Shown here: piece after piece, positions 13,501-25,759 of the stretch | How the letters are laid out: each line of letters starts with the position of its first letter | Numbering within the stretch: position 1 is the stretch's first letter | From: Sphagnum compactum | Lineage: Eukaryota > Bryophyta > Sphagnopsida > Sphagnales | Assembly: GCA_965153455.1 (NCBI GenBank) | Contig: OZ234496.1 | Coordinates: 20,762,304 to 20,826,303 of the forward strand | Length of the DNA stretch: 64,000 nt | Reading direction: 5' to 3' | Notes under the pieces: generated by a model | What the model was told of the DNA's origin: nothing | The model's input: the letters and a program-made list of their open reading frames with translations, nothing else | The model's database searches: none | Made by a program: the position numbers and the translations under genes

Positions 13501-15960
13501 TTAAAAGATTGTTAGACGCCACTTTCGTTATATTAATGAATTTGATGGTTGGAATGAATTTATGAGTCTAACTAATTTCATGAACATAACTTGATAAAAA
13601 ATAATGTAAAGTTTTTAAACTTTGATAAAATGTTTTAATGGATATGTAAATTTCAATGATGGCTTAAACAAGTATGTTTCTAATGTCTTGTTGGTTAAAA
13701 AAAAAAGTCTTGCACGTCTCAATTTGCATCCACTTTGCAAGGGTGTATTGACCTCAAATTGGATCATTTATTTTTCACCTTCCTTCTTTTTGCTACTTAT
13801 TTTTATATCTTTTTTCTTCCCCCATTGTAAAGTTTTTATTTCAAGAATTCAAATACATTTAATTCAATTAATGATGCACATTGACAAAAAGGTGCAACCT
13901 TTACAACAATATATTTGCGGGATTTTTTTTGTGGCAAAATTTCACAACTTGGAGAATTTTTTTTGAAAATGAAAAAAAATGAAAAAATTGTGAAATTTTG
14001 AGGTTTTTTTGCCATTTTTTGAAATAGAAATGATTAAATTAGCTACATCTAGACCTAGGTACTTCCTTGGTTGTAACTTGTAACAATATTTTGTAAGAAT
14101 ACTACATTTCGCCTTCGATAGTCACCATGTAATGTTAATTGATGTGGGGAGACCCTTGCCAATGGACTTTTTGAGGATTTAAAAAAAAAAAAATCTTATT
14201 CATGGGATGTACACAGTCTTGTAATAAATGATCAAACAACATTTTGCATGCATAATGTCTTATAAACATTCATAAATCCTTATTCAATTTTGCTAAAAAA
14301 TGATTTTATGTGACAACAAATTGTCAACTGTGTTTGCAAAAATAATATTATTTGCAAATATACCTCATTAACCATTATTTGATCACATTTTTTTTTATTA
14401 TTCAAAATTTTTAATTTTTTGTTTCATTTAGTTGAAAACATTTGACGAAAAGATAGATATTAAGTGTTTAGGTTCTTTTTTTTCTTTTTTGAAAAAAAAT
14501 ACCCATGTCATTCAAAGCATGCTTGTAAAGGTATAAGTCGATTGATATCGTGTGCTATATAATAATGATGAAATGCATAAAACTTAATCAAATTATCAAA
14601 ACACATATCAAAATGATTTTTTAGCCAAATAATAATGATAATAAGTTTGTATGGTTAAATGTTTTAATTTGGATGAAATCAAATTTGCTAAATTTGAAAA
14701 TTTACCCACTTGATTATTCATTTAAACTTTTTACTCCATGTTGATATCAAGGTGCAAAAATCATAATATTCCATGTTATGGATGCAATTTTGGTGGGGCA
14801 TTTTATTTTATGCACAAAAATTTCCATGAATTTTATGTTGATTACAAAAATTCATGTTTGTAAGGAAGGTCATGTGTGTTATTGAAAGGATTTTGACCCA
14901 ACAAAGAAGTATTGTCCATTTGATACAATTTTCTAAATTCGTGGAATTGTTAAGGTTTATAAGTGATGAAACAACTTACAACTATGCTTCTTTATTATTT
15001 GGTTGTATAAATTTATTTTGGGATATAAGACTCTATGCTACCTATCAATTATATGTATGTATATGTATGATGCAATTCTTGTGCTTTGAATTTGATTCAC
15101 AAAGGATTCTTGAATCTAGAGGGAGGAAAGAAATGCTTTAATTTCCACAATCTTTTCATTTTTTCTATCGACTAGGACTTTGTGCTTCTCCATTAAGAAA
15201 TCGATGAGCTTGATGCATAATACCATGTTAATCCCATATATACTTGTGATCTCCAATTGCACACTTCTTCACAAATGTGCATGATGCTTGATCTCCACAA
15301 TCTCCTTGTTCACAAAAAACACCTTCAATTTCCAATCTTGAGACTAGAATTAGGCTTCTTATTGTGCTTTGGTATGGGAACCAAAATATTTGGAACCACA
15401 TCAATGCCCATAAACATGAAAAAGTTGATAGTATAAAGTGAGAGACTATTTATAATCCTGGATCTCAATGGAGATTGTTTCTTGCTCTTACAATTTGCCA
15501 CCACTTCGTGCCCTAGCACATACTTCCCAAAAGTTTTGCCACCCCAAACATCCACAGAAATATTTGCCTTCAATTTCTAGGGTTATCACTGCAATTGCTA
15601 ATTCATGCAATTTTGTGTCAAGTATTCCTGCTGCAATTGTCATCATAGGCACATCAAGAAAAATCAAGGCAGAATTGAAGACTATAGGTTCCCAGTTTCC
15701 ACTCTGAAATGCACAAATTGCAGATGCAAAATGGTAACCTTTAGACGCCTTCACAGAAGGTGCAATGATGTGCAAGGAGCGGGCAAATCTTCTGCAAGGA
15801 AGCAAACATTTAAAACTTTACAAAAGCCGGAGGATTGAATCTGCAAACAAGACTTAATAACAACAATTTCAATGGATGTATAAGAAGAAAAACCCACACC
15901 CAGTTTGAGAAAGAGTTCCCCAACAATTTGCAGGGATCTACTGTAGAGGTTGTATATATT

Positions 15961-16081
15961 CAAAGAGCTCTAGTATCAAAGTGTGACAATTGATCAGGAG
16001 TCTCATCAAGGTGCAGTCTCATCAAGATTTCAAAGAGCTCCAGTATCAAAGTGCAACAATTTGATCTGGAGTTTCATCATG
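15961..16081. repeat. Short direct duplication of about 51 bp
   Basis: 15961-16011 and 16030-16081 share the order 'CAAAGAGCTC.AGTATCAAAG', 'CAATT', 'GATC.GGAGT.TCATCA' with several mismatches. The repeat period is about 69 bp. It lies just upstream of the charged ORF at 16514. Confidence 0.65.
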
Positions 16082-16513
16082 GTACAAAATATTGTGACAA
16101 ACACAGGGGACTAGGATCCAAGTTTGGTAGTGGATCTGGAAATGACCACATGGGTGGTACTTACGAAGCACCACAACAGCACAACAGTCCTATGGGATCA
16201 AGAGACAAAATTGAGGAAAAAGAAGACTTGATTTGAAGTTTGAATAAGTACCTTCATTGACGAGTTGCACCCTTTGGAGGACAGAAATTGCACTTCTCTG
16301 TGATCCAAGCAGATGACCCTGTCAAGACATCATGTCGTTTGGCAAGTCCACATTGGAGACACAACGCTTGGGTACCCAAAGGACAGAACAAAAGCTGTGC
16401 AAAACTTCAATTCTTGGGTGCTTTTTCCATTGAGAGTGAGAGGAAGGTTTCTGAAAACAAAGTTTTGAGGCCTCTCCCTCGCCACCCTACAAAAAATACA
16501 GAGAGCTCCGAAT

Positions 16514-17182
16514 ATGGCTCAGAGAGGAAGGCCTAGAGGTGCAACTGGGAAAAAAAGCCAAGACAGGAAGAAGAGGGGCCAGAGCTTTGCAAAGAAGAGG
16601 AGACTGACAAGGAAGGACCAAAGACAAAGGAAAAAACCCAAGCCTGAGGAAATTGAGATCGAGGTACTACATCAAGAGCCTATTCACAACAATCCAGAAT
16701 TCCCAAGGAATCATCACGAAAACGAGAAATTCAAGACCAAATCAAGCAACAATTACACAAGAGATTACAAGGGGAGGAGGGATCAATACCAAAGTGATGA
16801 CGACATTGATGATGATGATGCTAATGACTCTTTGGAGGAGGCATTCAATCCTTCAGACTCAGATTATGAAGAGGCCAATGGCAGCATGAAAACTTCTTCA
16901 AAGAGACAAAGATCAAGCACAAACAACTTTGGCAACAACAGTAAGGATAACAACAAGCATTACACATCAAAGGCTACAAGTAAAGGAACTTACAAAGAAT
17001 TGAAGCACAGTCTGAGTGCCACAAGCTCTGAGGTAAGCAAAGCTTCAGGCAAATTAAGGAACAGCAGCTCACTAAACAATAGAAACTCTGTCAGCAAAAG
17101 AAGTGATGAAGATGGTGAATACCAAGTAAATTCCCAGGACAGCGATTTTAATCCAAGTGACTCAAGTGAATCCATGAACTAA
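16514..17182 (+). CDS. Unassigned charged low-complexity protein (222 aa ORF)
   Basis: This ORF starts with an ATG and is the longest that does not overlap a recognised gene. Residues 1-45 are very basic and open with 'RGRPRGATGKK', which resembles an AT-hook (R-G-R-P core). Residues 90-120 are acidic ('DDDIDDDDANDSLEEAFNPSDSDYEE'-like), and a related motif recurs near the C-terminus ('SDFNPSDSSES'). The rest is rich in S, N and K. This pattern is common in disordered N-terminal regions of chromatin proteins, but I see no catalytic or reader domain. Basic/serine-rich coding-like sequence continues past the stop in another frame to about 17290, so it may be an exon or a frameshifted pseudogene fragment. 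No function is claimed. Confidence 0.35.
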   Translation: MAQRGRPRGATGKKSQDRKKRGQSFAKKRRLTRKDQRQRKKPKPEEIEIEVLHQEPIHNNPEFPRNHHENEKFKTKSSNNYTRDYKGRRDQYQSDDDIDDDDANDSLEEAFNPSDSDYEEANGSMKTSSKRQRSSTNNFGNNSKDNNKHYTSKATSKGTYKELKHSLSATSSEVSKASGKLRNSSSLNNRNSVSKRSDEDGEYQVNSQDSDFNPSDSSESMN

Positions 17183-18665
17183 AAACCCTCAATGGCAACT
17201 CTGTTAAGGATCAAGCGAAACACAAAGGAATCAAAAGCAAGTCTCAAGCAAAAACCAAAGTGATGCAAGTTATGATGAAAGCTCAAGCAAATGAATGAAT
17301 GAGCTCACACACAAAACTCCAGGATCACATAAATCGAATCCAGAACATGCTAACAATATTTCTTCTTAGATCACATTGTCGGCATCTTTCAGATCTATTT
17401 CACTGAATTCTTACCTCAATCAATGCTTCTCAGGATAGTCAAAACTTCTTAAAAAATCAAAAGTACAAACTCTTCTATCAAGAGCACTAAATTAAGTTTT
17501 GTGTTTCCTTGTCTCTGGAATGAGCTTCACTAAAACATTCTTAACTTGAACTTCTTTCTCTCCTCTAATGCCATTTTCCATGAATTGCTCATTGAACAGC
17601 TCTACTTACACCAAGAAGGATTCAAAAGAAAAACCAACATCTGACAACCATAATATTCCACAAAACCTGAACATCTTTCCTTGTCTAACCATTTCCAGTG
17701 AATTCCTACTTACCTGAAGAAGATTCAAAAAGCAAGACCAACATCCAACAACATAATGTTCCATGAACCAAACTTCTTTCCTCCTCTAAGCATTTCCATG
17801 AATCACTGAATTCCTACTTACCCAAAGAAGGAAGATTCAACAGCAAAGCCAAAACATCTGGCAACAGATGAAGTCCCCAATAAATCTAGGATCCAATCCA
17901 TCTATTGCTGCGCCTTGTACCCGTCCAAGTCATGGCTCTTGGAACTATTCTTCTGCCCAGATCTCACCTCTGAAAGACACCTCTGGAATCACATTCATAT
18001 AGCTAGCAAAAGTGCATAGTTGACCACAAGGTCAAATTTGCAAAACAGATATGAAGCAGCACAATGCTGTCAAAGGACACCAACAAACTTGCCATTCTCT
18101 GACTCTTTTCTAAAGTGCTCAAATAGTTACTCTTCATGAGCAACTGGTCCTGTGTCAAAATGCAATTACAATAATGAATTGTTGTTCTTTTCATGGAACT
18201 CAACACTGAAATAATCCCTAGTGTACCAGAGCTCTAATCATTAGTGCCTTGCTCATCATTTCTCGTCTCTGTACCTTAAAGTTGAGATGCTTAAACCTTG
18301 GCATCTTTTTTCCTCAGAACTCATAAAAAACTTGATATATTCATGCCCCCCCTATGCTTCCACATGAACCAAAAGAATGGGTTAAACAAAAACTTGTTAG
18401 GGGCCATAAATGCATTTCTCTCTCCTCTCTTCTAAGGAAGCAGGAAATATTTTCAAGACGAAACAAATGAGTAGAGTCTATGAAGTCATGTCCCAAAACT
18501 CAGTGTCTTTACAGCAGTGTGGTGGCCACTGCAGGTGAAACTTATACAACCCTAATCCAAAGCTGCACATCTTTCACATTTTTTCAATTGGATTCGTATG
18601 CTTTGCTCTAGGAACAAAAGAAACATCAAATGCATTTTTTCCGCAAAAAAGAGAAGCCCTTTCCA
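17183..18665. other. Gap between the charged ORF and MTB, including MTB 3' flank
   Basis: No coding region is supportable. The MTB 3' untranslated region must lie in its right part, because MTB runs on the minus strand and its stop codon is at 18666-18668. The left part repeats phrases such as 'ATTCCTACTTACC' and 'TTCCATGAA' (17590-17830), hinting at a diffuse internal duplication. Confidence 0.5.
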
Positions 18666-21600
18666 TTAACCCCAGTCGATCTGAGGATGATTTTCAGGCT
18701 CTGTAATTGTGAGCACTTCAACCTCAGTGGATGTCTCCTGGACCTCACCCCCAAAGCTGGCTTCCTCGTCCAACCCAAATTCTTCAATTCCTGGACCAGC
18801 CCCTAAGTGCTTTGGTATGGCTACAGGCAGGATCTGTCGAAGTTTGGGGATTTGACCATGGCCACCTCCTCGCCCACCCACTAAGGGCGGCTGGCCTATC
18901 ACATTAGGGCCTGCTCCTAAAGGGTTTGGAGAGCCATGACCAGCTCCAGGTACTAGAGGTGTTGGGTGCCCATTCTGACCACCAGTCACTGGACCTGTGG
19001 AGGTCTTCTTGTTATTGGAATTTCCAGCAGACGGTTGTGAAAGAGAGTTCCCTGCATTGCCTTGACCTGATGGTTGTGGTTGCTGAGGTCTTGGCGGTGG
19101 TGATTTGGGCCGAAGTGCTTCAATTTCTGGAGTTGTACCAACAAGGTGAGGAGCATCAATTGGTGGATTTCCCCGGCCCCCTTGCCACACCTTGCCTTCT
19201 GCATCTGTAAAGTACTTGCCATAAATCTGTGTAATAAAATCCATTAACAAACCACAGATTGCTTTAGTATGGAACATGCAATGTCAACCCCATGCTGGCA
19301 CATTTCATTTTATTCCATCCACCTCTCAATTAAGGTTAGACAGTGTCAACTGGGACACACATAGCATGCTCCAAGGCAGAGTCATAGGATGCACCTGAGG
19401 ATTAAAATTAGATGATGTGAGACCTTTGCCAACTGTGACCCACCCAGCACGGATGTTATGGTCTTCCCCAAAAAGCTCAATACGTCTCTGTCCTTGGGCA
19501 AAATGTTCTATGATGTGGTACAACTCTTCAGGCTTTGTTGTTGATCCTGTAGATAGAAATGTGAAGTAAATGACAAGGAAGTTCCAGAAAGGCTAAAATA
19601 GAATCAAGAATTATTCATCAAAGCACAGATCCACTTTACCATATTCAGGCTCTTCAGAGATAATGATATCAGTATCAACATTGGCATGGATGATGTGACC
19701 ATCACTGCTGCGCCTTACAGTGCCTTTGATACCCATAAGACAATGTTCCTGAGAAAACCCCAAAATCCATGTAAGCCTAACTCCCTCTTATAGTAAGGAC
19801 TCTTCTAGTGGGTACCCTTAAACTTGTGCCTCAAAAAAAAATGCTCTTAAACTGCTAGTTATAGCCAATGCCCACATATTGGGCCATCCCGCTCTTCCCT
19901 GAGATCAAGGGCCTGTACTGATACTGAAGCCAAATAGTTTAAGATGAACATGTACTTTCTTACTTTGGAATGCTGGAATAGTGTGTTGGAATCATGGCGG
20001 AGTGCAGGGGTTGGATTCTCACGGTTGGTTTTCACCCAACAAATGTCCTCACATCTCCGGAATCCCCACTGTTGACCACCAAGTCAAACTCAAGAAAACT
20101 GGAAAGGCTGTTCCAAGAAATCTAGCTCACATCTTACTTGGGAGAGAAAGCACGTGCATCTTAGAAAGACAAATAGAATAGATCAGAAGTTGCCCAAATT
20201 GAGAAAAGGTGAAAAGCATACCTTTTTAAGACAAAGACGTCCTTGTTCAAGTCCTTCAGCATCTCCCACCCAGAGGAAAATGAAGGCCGGAGTATCTGCA
20301 ATTGCCTATATACCACAGGCAGTGTCGAGACATAAGTGTCAGTGTCAATTTTCTCTGTTTCATTATTATTGCACTGATCTTTGCCTTCAAGTCATTTTAA
20401 GACTATGGTATCAAGCACAATGAAACTTGCAACAGAACATCCTAACAATCACCATGGTTCAGAGACAAAACTTCACCTCAATGCGGAGGTTCTGGATGTC
20501 CTCAGGAGACCACCATTCCATAGAGTCTCCAATGCCAGGGGCACGACGCACATACTCTTCCCATGGAGGGTCAACTAGAATCACATCAAACTTTGTCCCA
20601 AAGGTTTCAGGTCGAAGCTCTGTTGTTCTCAAGTCACATTGCATATACATAGGGGGTGTTGCACGGTCAGCAATTAATCGATCTTTCCTGGTTATCAACT
20701 CCTTGAGCTTTGGGTACTCTTCAAATCGATCTGCAAGCTCAACATCCCGGATGAAGTTCTGAGGCCGCAGGCCCGTATCAACAAAGTGCTGAGAGTAATC
20801 ATTCTGCTCACCTCTTGAAGGGCCTCTACCAGGTGGCCCACTGCCTCTTCCCATCATCCCCCTTCCCCCTCCAGGAGGACCTCTTTCTCCCATCATCCCC
20901 CTGCCAACCCCAGCAATGCCAACACCGCCTCCAAAGGGTGGGACTCCACTGCCACCAAACATTCCACCAGGCATTCCCCCAAGACCTCTTCCTGGAGCAG
21001 GTGGATTGAAGAACATATTCGGGCCTGGTCCAGGTCCCATGCCTGGTCCAAACCTTGGACCCAACCCACCTGGACCACCAGGTCCCAGACCTGGACCTGG
21101 GCCTGGTGGGCATCCCATCATACCCATGTCTCCACCATGTCCTCCACCCCATCCCATTGGACCCCCAAAGTGAGGCATTGGAAATCCACCTGGACCCATC
21201 CCAGGACCCAAACCTGGACCAGGAACCATGCCTGCCATTGGCACTGGTGGCCCCAATGGACCAAAATGGGGCCCAATACTGGGGCCTGGACCCATGATGG
21301 GTGGGACAACCCCACCTCTTTGACCCTCCCTGCCAGAGCCTCGGCCTCCCTTCACCCCACCTCTCCCACCTCGTCCTCCCTTCACACCCTGCTGTTGCAT
21401 CCCTCTGAGCATTGGACCACCACCACCACCCTGGTTGTTCCCAAACAGAGGCCTACCTTCGTACCCCATTATGCCACCCCGACCCCTGGTGTTGGGTGAG
21501 CTTTTTGGAGCTCGGCCTCGTCCAGCATGAAGAGTGTAACCCATTCCTCCATCACTGCCACCACCTCCTCCTCTACCAGGGCCAAAACCTGAGTCATGAC

Positions 21601-24403
21601 CTAATGGACCTTCTTCCTCCATATACCGTTCGACCCCTCCTAAGAAATGCTTGTCCCTCATTCGCATTCTGTCATCAAGTATTGGGCCATCCCAATCCAC
21701 CTCCCCAACGCCTCCATGATATTCTCCTGGAAAATATCCAGCGTCTCCACCTGGAGGCAGAAATGGGCCTCCATGAGTGCTGGACCCTCGTGCAGATTCC
21801 ATAAACTTTGGCATCATAGTGTTGTTGCGTCCACTGCTTTCACTTAATGCTCCAAAACCCCTTGTGCCATCAACTCTGTCACTCTCCATTCTACTGCGCT
21901 CACTACCTTCTCTCTCAATCCGCTCCCTCTCAGATTTGTCTCTCTCAACTCTCTCATGTCTTTTCTCAGTCTCCCAACTGTTGTGCTCCAACCGATAGTC
22001 ACCTTCTCTCCCCTTGTCAACCTCTGTCTGCTTGTGTCTGCTCTCTCGCTGCCGTTCTCGGCCTAGCTCTACTGACTCCCCCCAGTCCTTTGCTCTCTCT
22101 CGGTCCCAAACTTGATCTGAAGGCCTCTCTCGGCCTCCTCTGTGTCTGTCTCGTTCCTTCTCTCGGCTGTCTCGTTCCCTTTTTAGACCACCTCTTCGGT
22201 TACTGTCTCTATCCCTTTCATAGTCATCTCTCTCATCTGACCATTCTCTCTTATAATCTTCCTGGTATGAGCGACCTCCCACTCTTTTTTCATCTGGGCT
22301 TTGTGAAGGTCTTGAGGCTTTTCCACTTCTGTTTCTAGTTCTTGATCTCCCTCTGTCTTCAGATACATCATAACCACTCTCCAGTCTCTCTTTACCCTTT
22401 TCTTTCTCCTCTCCTCTGTCTTCTTCCCGACTTAAGCCTAACCTGGGAGCTCCCTCTTCTTGCAACCTTGCCCTACTTCCTGATCTACCCACTTTCTCTT
22501 CATCTCCCTTATCTCTTGCCAAAGACAATCCTTGAATCTTGTCATCTTCCCGATCTCTTGTGCTTGGCTTTGCTGCTCTCTCTTGCTCCCCTCTATCCCT
22601 CCCACTAGACCTCCCCTGTACATCCTCTAAATCCTCCCCCCAGCCCGATTCTGGCCTCTCTCTTGCTCTATACTTGTCTCTGTTGTGTTCATCTCTCTCT
22701 CCTCTGCCTCTGTCATTTGACTTTGCAATGACCTCTATTTCACTATGCCTGTCCCACCTGGATTCCGGCTTCAAATTTGCTTGATACTTGTCCCTCTTAT
22801 GATCACCTCTCTGCGCTCTTGCTCTCTCTTCAAGCCTACCAATGGCCTCTGTTTCAGCATGTCTTCCATTGTGCCTGTCATCATGCCTTTCAAGATGCCT
22901 GTCATCATGCCTTTCACGATGCCTGTCATCATGCCTTTCAAGATGCCTGTCATCATGCCTTTCAAAATGCCTTTCATCATGCCTTTCACTGTGCCTCTCC
23001 CCGTGTCCCTCAGTGTGTCTTTCATCCCATTTCTCTTTTTCCCGAGCTTTGCGTGGGTGATCACTTCTTGAACTCTCATCACCTCTTTCTCTCTCACCCC
23101 TGTCTCTCTCCCCTCTAGACCTCTCTTCACCTTTATCTCTCCCACCTCTGTCTCTCTCACCCCTGTCTCTCTCCCCTCGCTCTCGTTCAGCCTTTCCTGA
23201 GAACTTGCCAACAAAGTCAGACTCCTCACGCTCAAGCCTATCCCTCCCTCGACGATGTCGTTGCACCCGTGGAATTTCATCCCCTCTTTCCCCACTTCCT
23301 CCTCTGTATTTGCCACCATCTTCCACCACTTCCTCCCAATCCGACCTCTCTCTACTTGGATGGCGATCAACTCTGCCACTTTCCTCGCCCCTTTCTCTCT
23401 CCAATCTATCTTTAGCTTGTGGTACTTTTCCATAGTCTTCAGATCCCCTGCTCTCTTCATCCCTGTCTCTCTCACCTCTATCTCTAGCTCTTGCTCCTTT
23501 GCCATAGTCCTCTGAACCCCTGCTTTCTTCACCCACTTCTCTTTCTGCTCTATCCCTAGCTCTTGCTCCTTTTCCATGGTGGTCCTCTGAGCCCCTGCTT
23601 TCCTCACCTCTTTCTTGCTCTCGATCCCTAGCTCTTGCTGCTTTGCCATGGTCCTCTGAGCCCCTGCTTTCCTCACCTCTTTCTTGCTCTCGATCTCTAG
23701 CTCTTGCACCTTTTCCATATTCCTCCAATCCCAAGCCCTTGATCGATTTGGCCATTCTCTCAATGTTTTTGGCCTTCTCTTCATTGCCATCATAAACAAT
23801 GTCCACCACTCCTCTTGCCTTGCTATCATCTTCAACAGCAATGCCACTGTGCACCCTTGAGTGTGTCAAATCCAGATGCGGAATGTTACTGAATTTCTCA
23901 CCTCTATTATCACTCTTCCCTGCATTTTCATTCTCATAATCCTGAGCTAGATAGCTAGATCCCCTCACAACAACATCTTCTTCCTCAAATGTTGTAGCAG
24001 CTTCTACCTTTATGAAGGCCTTTTCTGTCTTTTCTCCCCCATCTCTCCTCCTTCCAGGGTTTTGAAAGTCACTGACTGCACCACCAGAATCCCTCTCAAC
24101 TTTTTCAACTTTCTTGCTGTATTTGTCATCATCTTTCGAAGATTGCACAGCATGTTTCTCTCCCTTCTCATAGTAATCACCATGTGCTCGTGAAACCCTA
24201 TCAACCCAGTCTCGATCCTGGTCTCTTCGACTGCCGCCTGAAGTGCCATCACGATCCGATTTGCTGCTTCGTCTTGACTTGCTGGGCCGATGTTTATACT
24301 CCTTCTCCCAGCCACCATGTTCATCATCCCAGCCACGGTCTTTGAAGGATTGCACACCTTCACTCTTGCGCCGCTTGACGGGCTCCTTCTCTGGACTGCC
24401 CAT
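18666..24403 (-). CDS. MTB: MTB, METTL14-type subunit of the m6A mRNA methyltransferase
   Basis: Plant METTL14 orthologue, the partner of MTA (METTL3) in the nuclear complex that writes N6-methyladenosine on mRNA. I place six coding exons at 24403-20477, 20305-20222, 20068-19964, 19748-19640, 19546-19395 and 19226-18666. All introns have GT/AG ends and the frame is continuous, giving 1645 aa. The MT-A70 domain spans about residues 1215-1460. It shows '[13 protein letters not shown]' with DPPW at 1278-1281 (20572-20561), 'FIFLWVGD', '[15 protein letters not shown]', '[14 protein letters not shown]' and '[13 protein letters not shown]'. As I recall the family, plant MTB keeps DPPW where animal METTL14 has EPPL. 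Residues 1-900 are R/E/D/S-rich with tandem repeats, and about 950-1190 are Gly/Pro/Met-rich. From memory Arabidopsis MTB is under 1000 aa, so the N-terminus looks strongly expanded. The ATG at 24401-24403 is the first in frame. Confidence 0.95.
22855..23010 (-). repeat. His/Arg/Asp octapeptide repeat inside MTB exon 1
   Basis: A 24-bp unit (plus-strand phrase 'GCCTGTCATCATGCCTTTCA') is repeated about five to six times with small changes. It encodes a run of the octapeptide ERHDDRHL and variants (F, R or N at the last position), preceded by related ERHSERH-type pieces. The reading frame is kept throughout. Confidence 0.9.
23390..23735 (-). repeat. Five-unit protein repeat of about 25 residues in MTB exon 1
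   Basis: The encoded unit is approximately '[18 protein letters not shown]' plus 'RGSED', present four times nearly intact and a fifth time degenerate ('[19 protein letters not shown]'). The unit is about 72-81 bp. Units 1 and 2 are almost identical at DNA level, pointing to recent unequal exchange or slippage. The repeats are mixed-charge and probably disordered. Confidence 0.85.
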
Positions 24404-25450
24404 GGACGGATCAATCCCCTTCTTGCAATTCTTCCAGGAACCACAAAAACCCTAAAGCTTCTCACTGCTGCAACCTTGTTTGCATAGTGAAGATGTCAGT
24501 GTATGTGCCGCCACTGTAGGCAGCATTCAAGTGAGCCCAATTCACAAACAATGGAGCCACTTCTTCTTCTTCCAACTATCAAATCCAAGTAACTATCCAT
24601 CCTGTATTTCCATAAAGCTTACAGAGTTTAGCCTTCATAGAAAACATGCATGGGAAAAAACCCTAAGAAAACAGCATGCAAGCCACAGCCACAGCCATTA
24701 CTGCAGCAGCAGCAATACAAGCTTACACTTTCCACCACTTCCTTTTAGCTGCTGTTCTCGAACCCTAACTAAACCGGATTCCACTTCCGGAGCTTTCCAG
24801 CAACAAAATCATGACGACAGAAACGCTCTCAAGAAAGAAAGCAACAGCATCAACACCACGTCCCATCTCCGCATAAAGAAATTGGAACTCACAAAAACCA
24901 CAAATCAAAATTCACAACCACACTTCTCCCCTCCTCCGTGTAAACCCTAACCCTGTAGCGCGCCCTTGGCATTCAGTTCTTTGGTTCTTCTTCCTTTACC
25001 TCGAACTCCAGGAGCATTTTTCTTTCTACACTTGGGAGGTGCGCACCACCACTTCGCACTTCCTCAACATAAATCGCAACGCACGGCAGAATCACAACAT
25101 TCTTTTTTCCTGATTCCTGGAACCCTAATCCCACTTCTTCTTTCCCTCAGTCGTCGATGTGTGTGTGTGTGTCCTGCATTTGAAGCTCCATAAGTACTTC
25201 AATAGGTGCACCCGTGTCTGTTGCGGCGCCACCTTCTTCAGGCGCACATCACCTGCATATTCGAAATCTTAAGACGAGGAAGAAGAAAGTGCGCATGCAT
25301 GCGAAGAAAGCCATACAACGGATGTCGCGGCGATGGTGGGTGCTGGTGGCCCCGGACGGAAAACCCTCCCTCCGCTCGCTAGCTCGCTCTCTCGCGACGG
25401 CAAAAGCGCGGCACACACGAACGGCTGGCGACTTGCCGATAAAGCACAAG
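24404..25450 (-). promoter_or_regulatory. 5' flank and probable leader of MTB
   Basis: This is upstream of the MTB start on the minus strand. The part at 25210-25450 is rich in CpG and contains a TG microsatellite just before it (25158-25173), in contrast to the AT-rich surroundings. It is the natural place for the MTB core promoter and 5' leader. I could not place a TATA box or start site. Short ORFs on both strands here are not supported. Confidence 0.5.
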
Positions 25451-25460
25451 CGATTTTCGT

Positions 25461-25750
25461 ACGTGTCATAAGACGTGGAATTTTTTCACGCAGGAAATGT
25501 CAACGTGGCGTTCCTTTTGCACCGGTCCCACAATCTTGAAACGACATTTTCTCTGACGTGGAATAAGATACTTCTACTTGGGTGCTGGTCCTCACCTCCC
25601 GTGGAAGAAGTTGGAACTCGCTTTTTCTGACGTGGCAGAGATTACGTCAGCCCTAATGAGGCTGCAATGTGCCCAAAAATTCAGACACCCGTTTTTTCAC
25701 ACGTCCTTTTCCTTTTAATATGAGCAGAAATTTCGTTTTCCAACACGTCC
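25461..25750. promoter_or_regulatory. Cluster of ACGT-core (bZIP/G-box-like) motifs
   Basis: About eight ACGT cores lie within 290 bp: ACGTGT (25461), GACGTGG (25472), ACGTGG (25503), TGACGTGG (near 25554), TGACGTGGC (25628), TTACGTCAG (25642), CACACGTCC (near 25699) and ACACGTCC (near 25743). Plant bZIP factors bind TGACGTGG and ACGTGG-type sites. The cluster lies 1.1-1.35 kb upstream of the MTB start codon. Regulation of MTB by it is inference. Confidence 0.45.
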
Positions 25751-25759
25751 TTTTGTGTG

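Larger units (their letters stand above)
8220..15950. other. AT-rich intergenic DNA
   Basis: No supportable gene. It contains a G-rich run near 9168-9182, a 72-bp tandem duplication (10157-10300), a perfect palindrome (10548-10570), a short AAGTATGTTTC repeat near 11270-11290 and a long T run near 12085. From about 15,400 the composition becomes more balanced, with short open frames on both strands (for example 15488-15805 minus) that I cannot assign. Confidence 0.6.

Noticed and set aside
20815-23515. Many plus-strand ORFs of 60-160 codons opposite MTB exon 1
   Set aside because: They are antisense shadows of low-complexity, GC-biased MTB coding sequence, rich in S, L, P and H, with no family resemblance.
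22771-23847. 358-codon minus-strand ORF overlapping MTB exon 1 in another frame
   Set aside because: It reads the same repeats in a shifted phase and is explained by the periodic purine-rich coding sequence of MTB.
24010-24465. Overlapping uORF of MTB
   Set aside because: The open frame begins with GTG, not ATG, so it is not a credible uORF.
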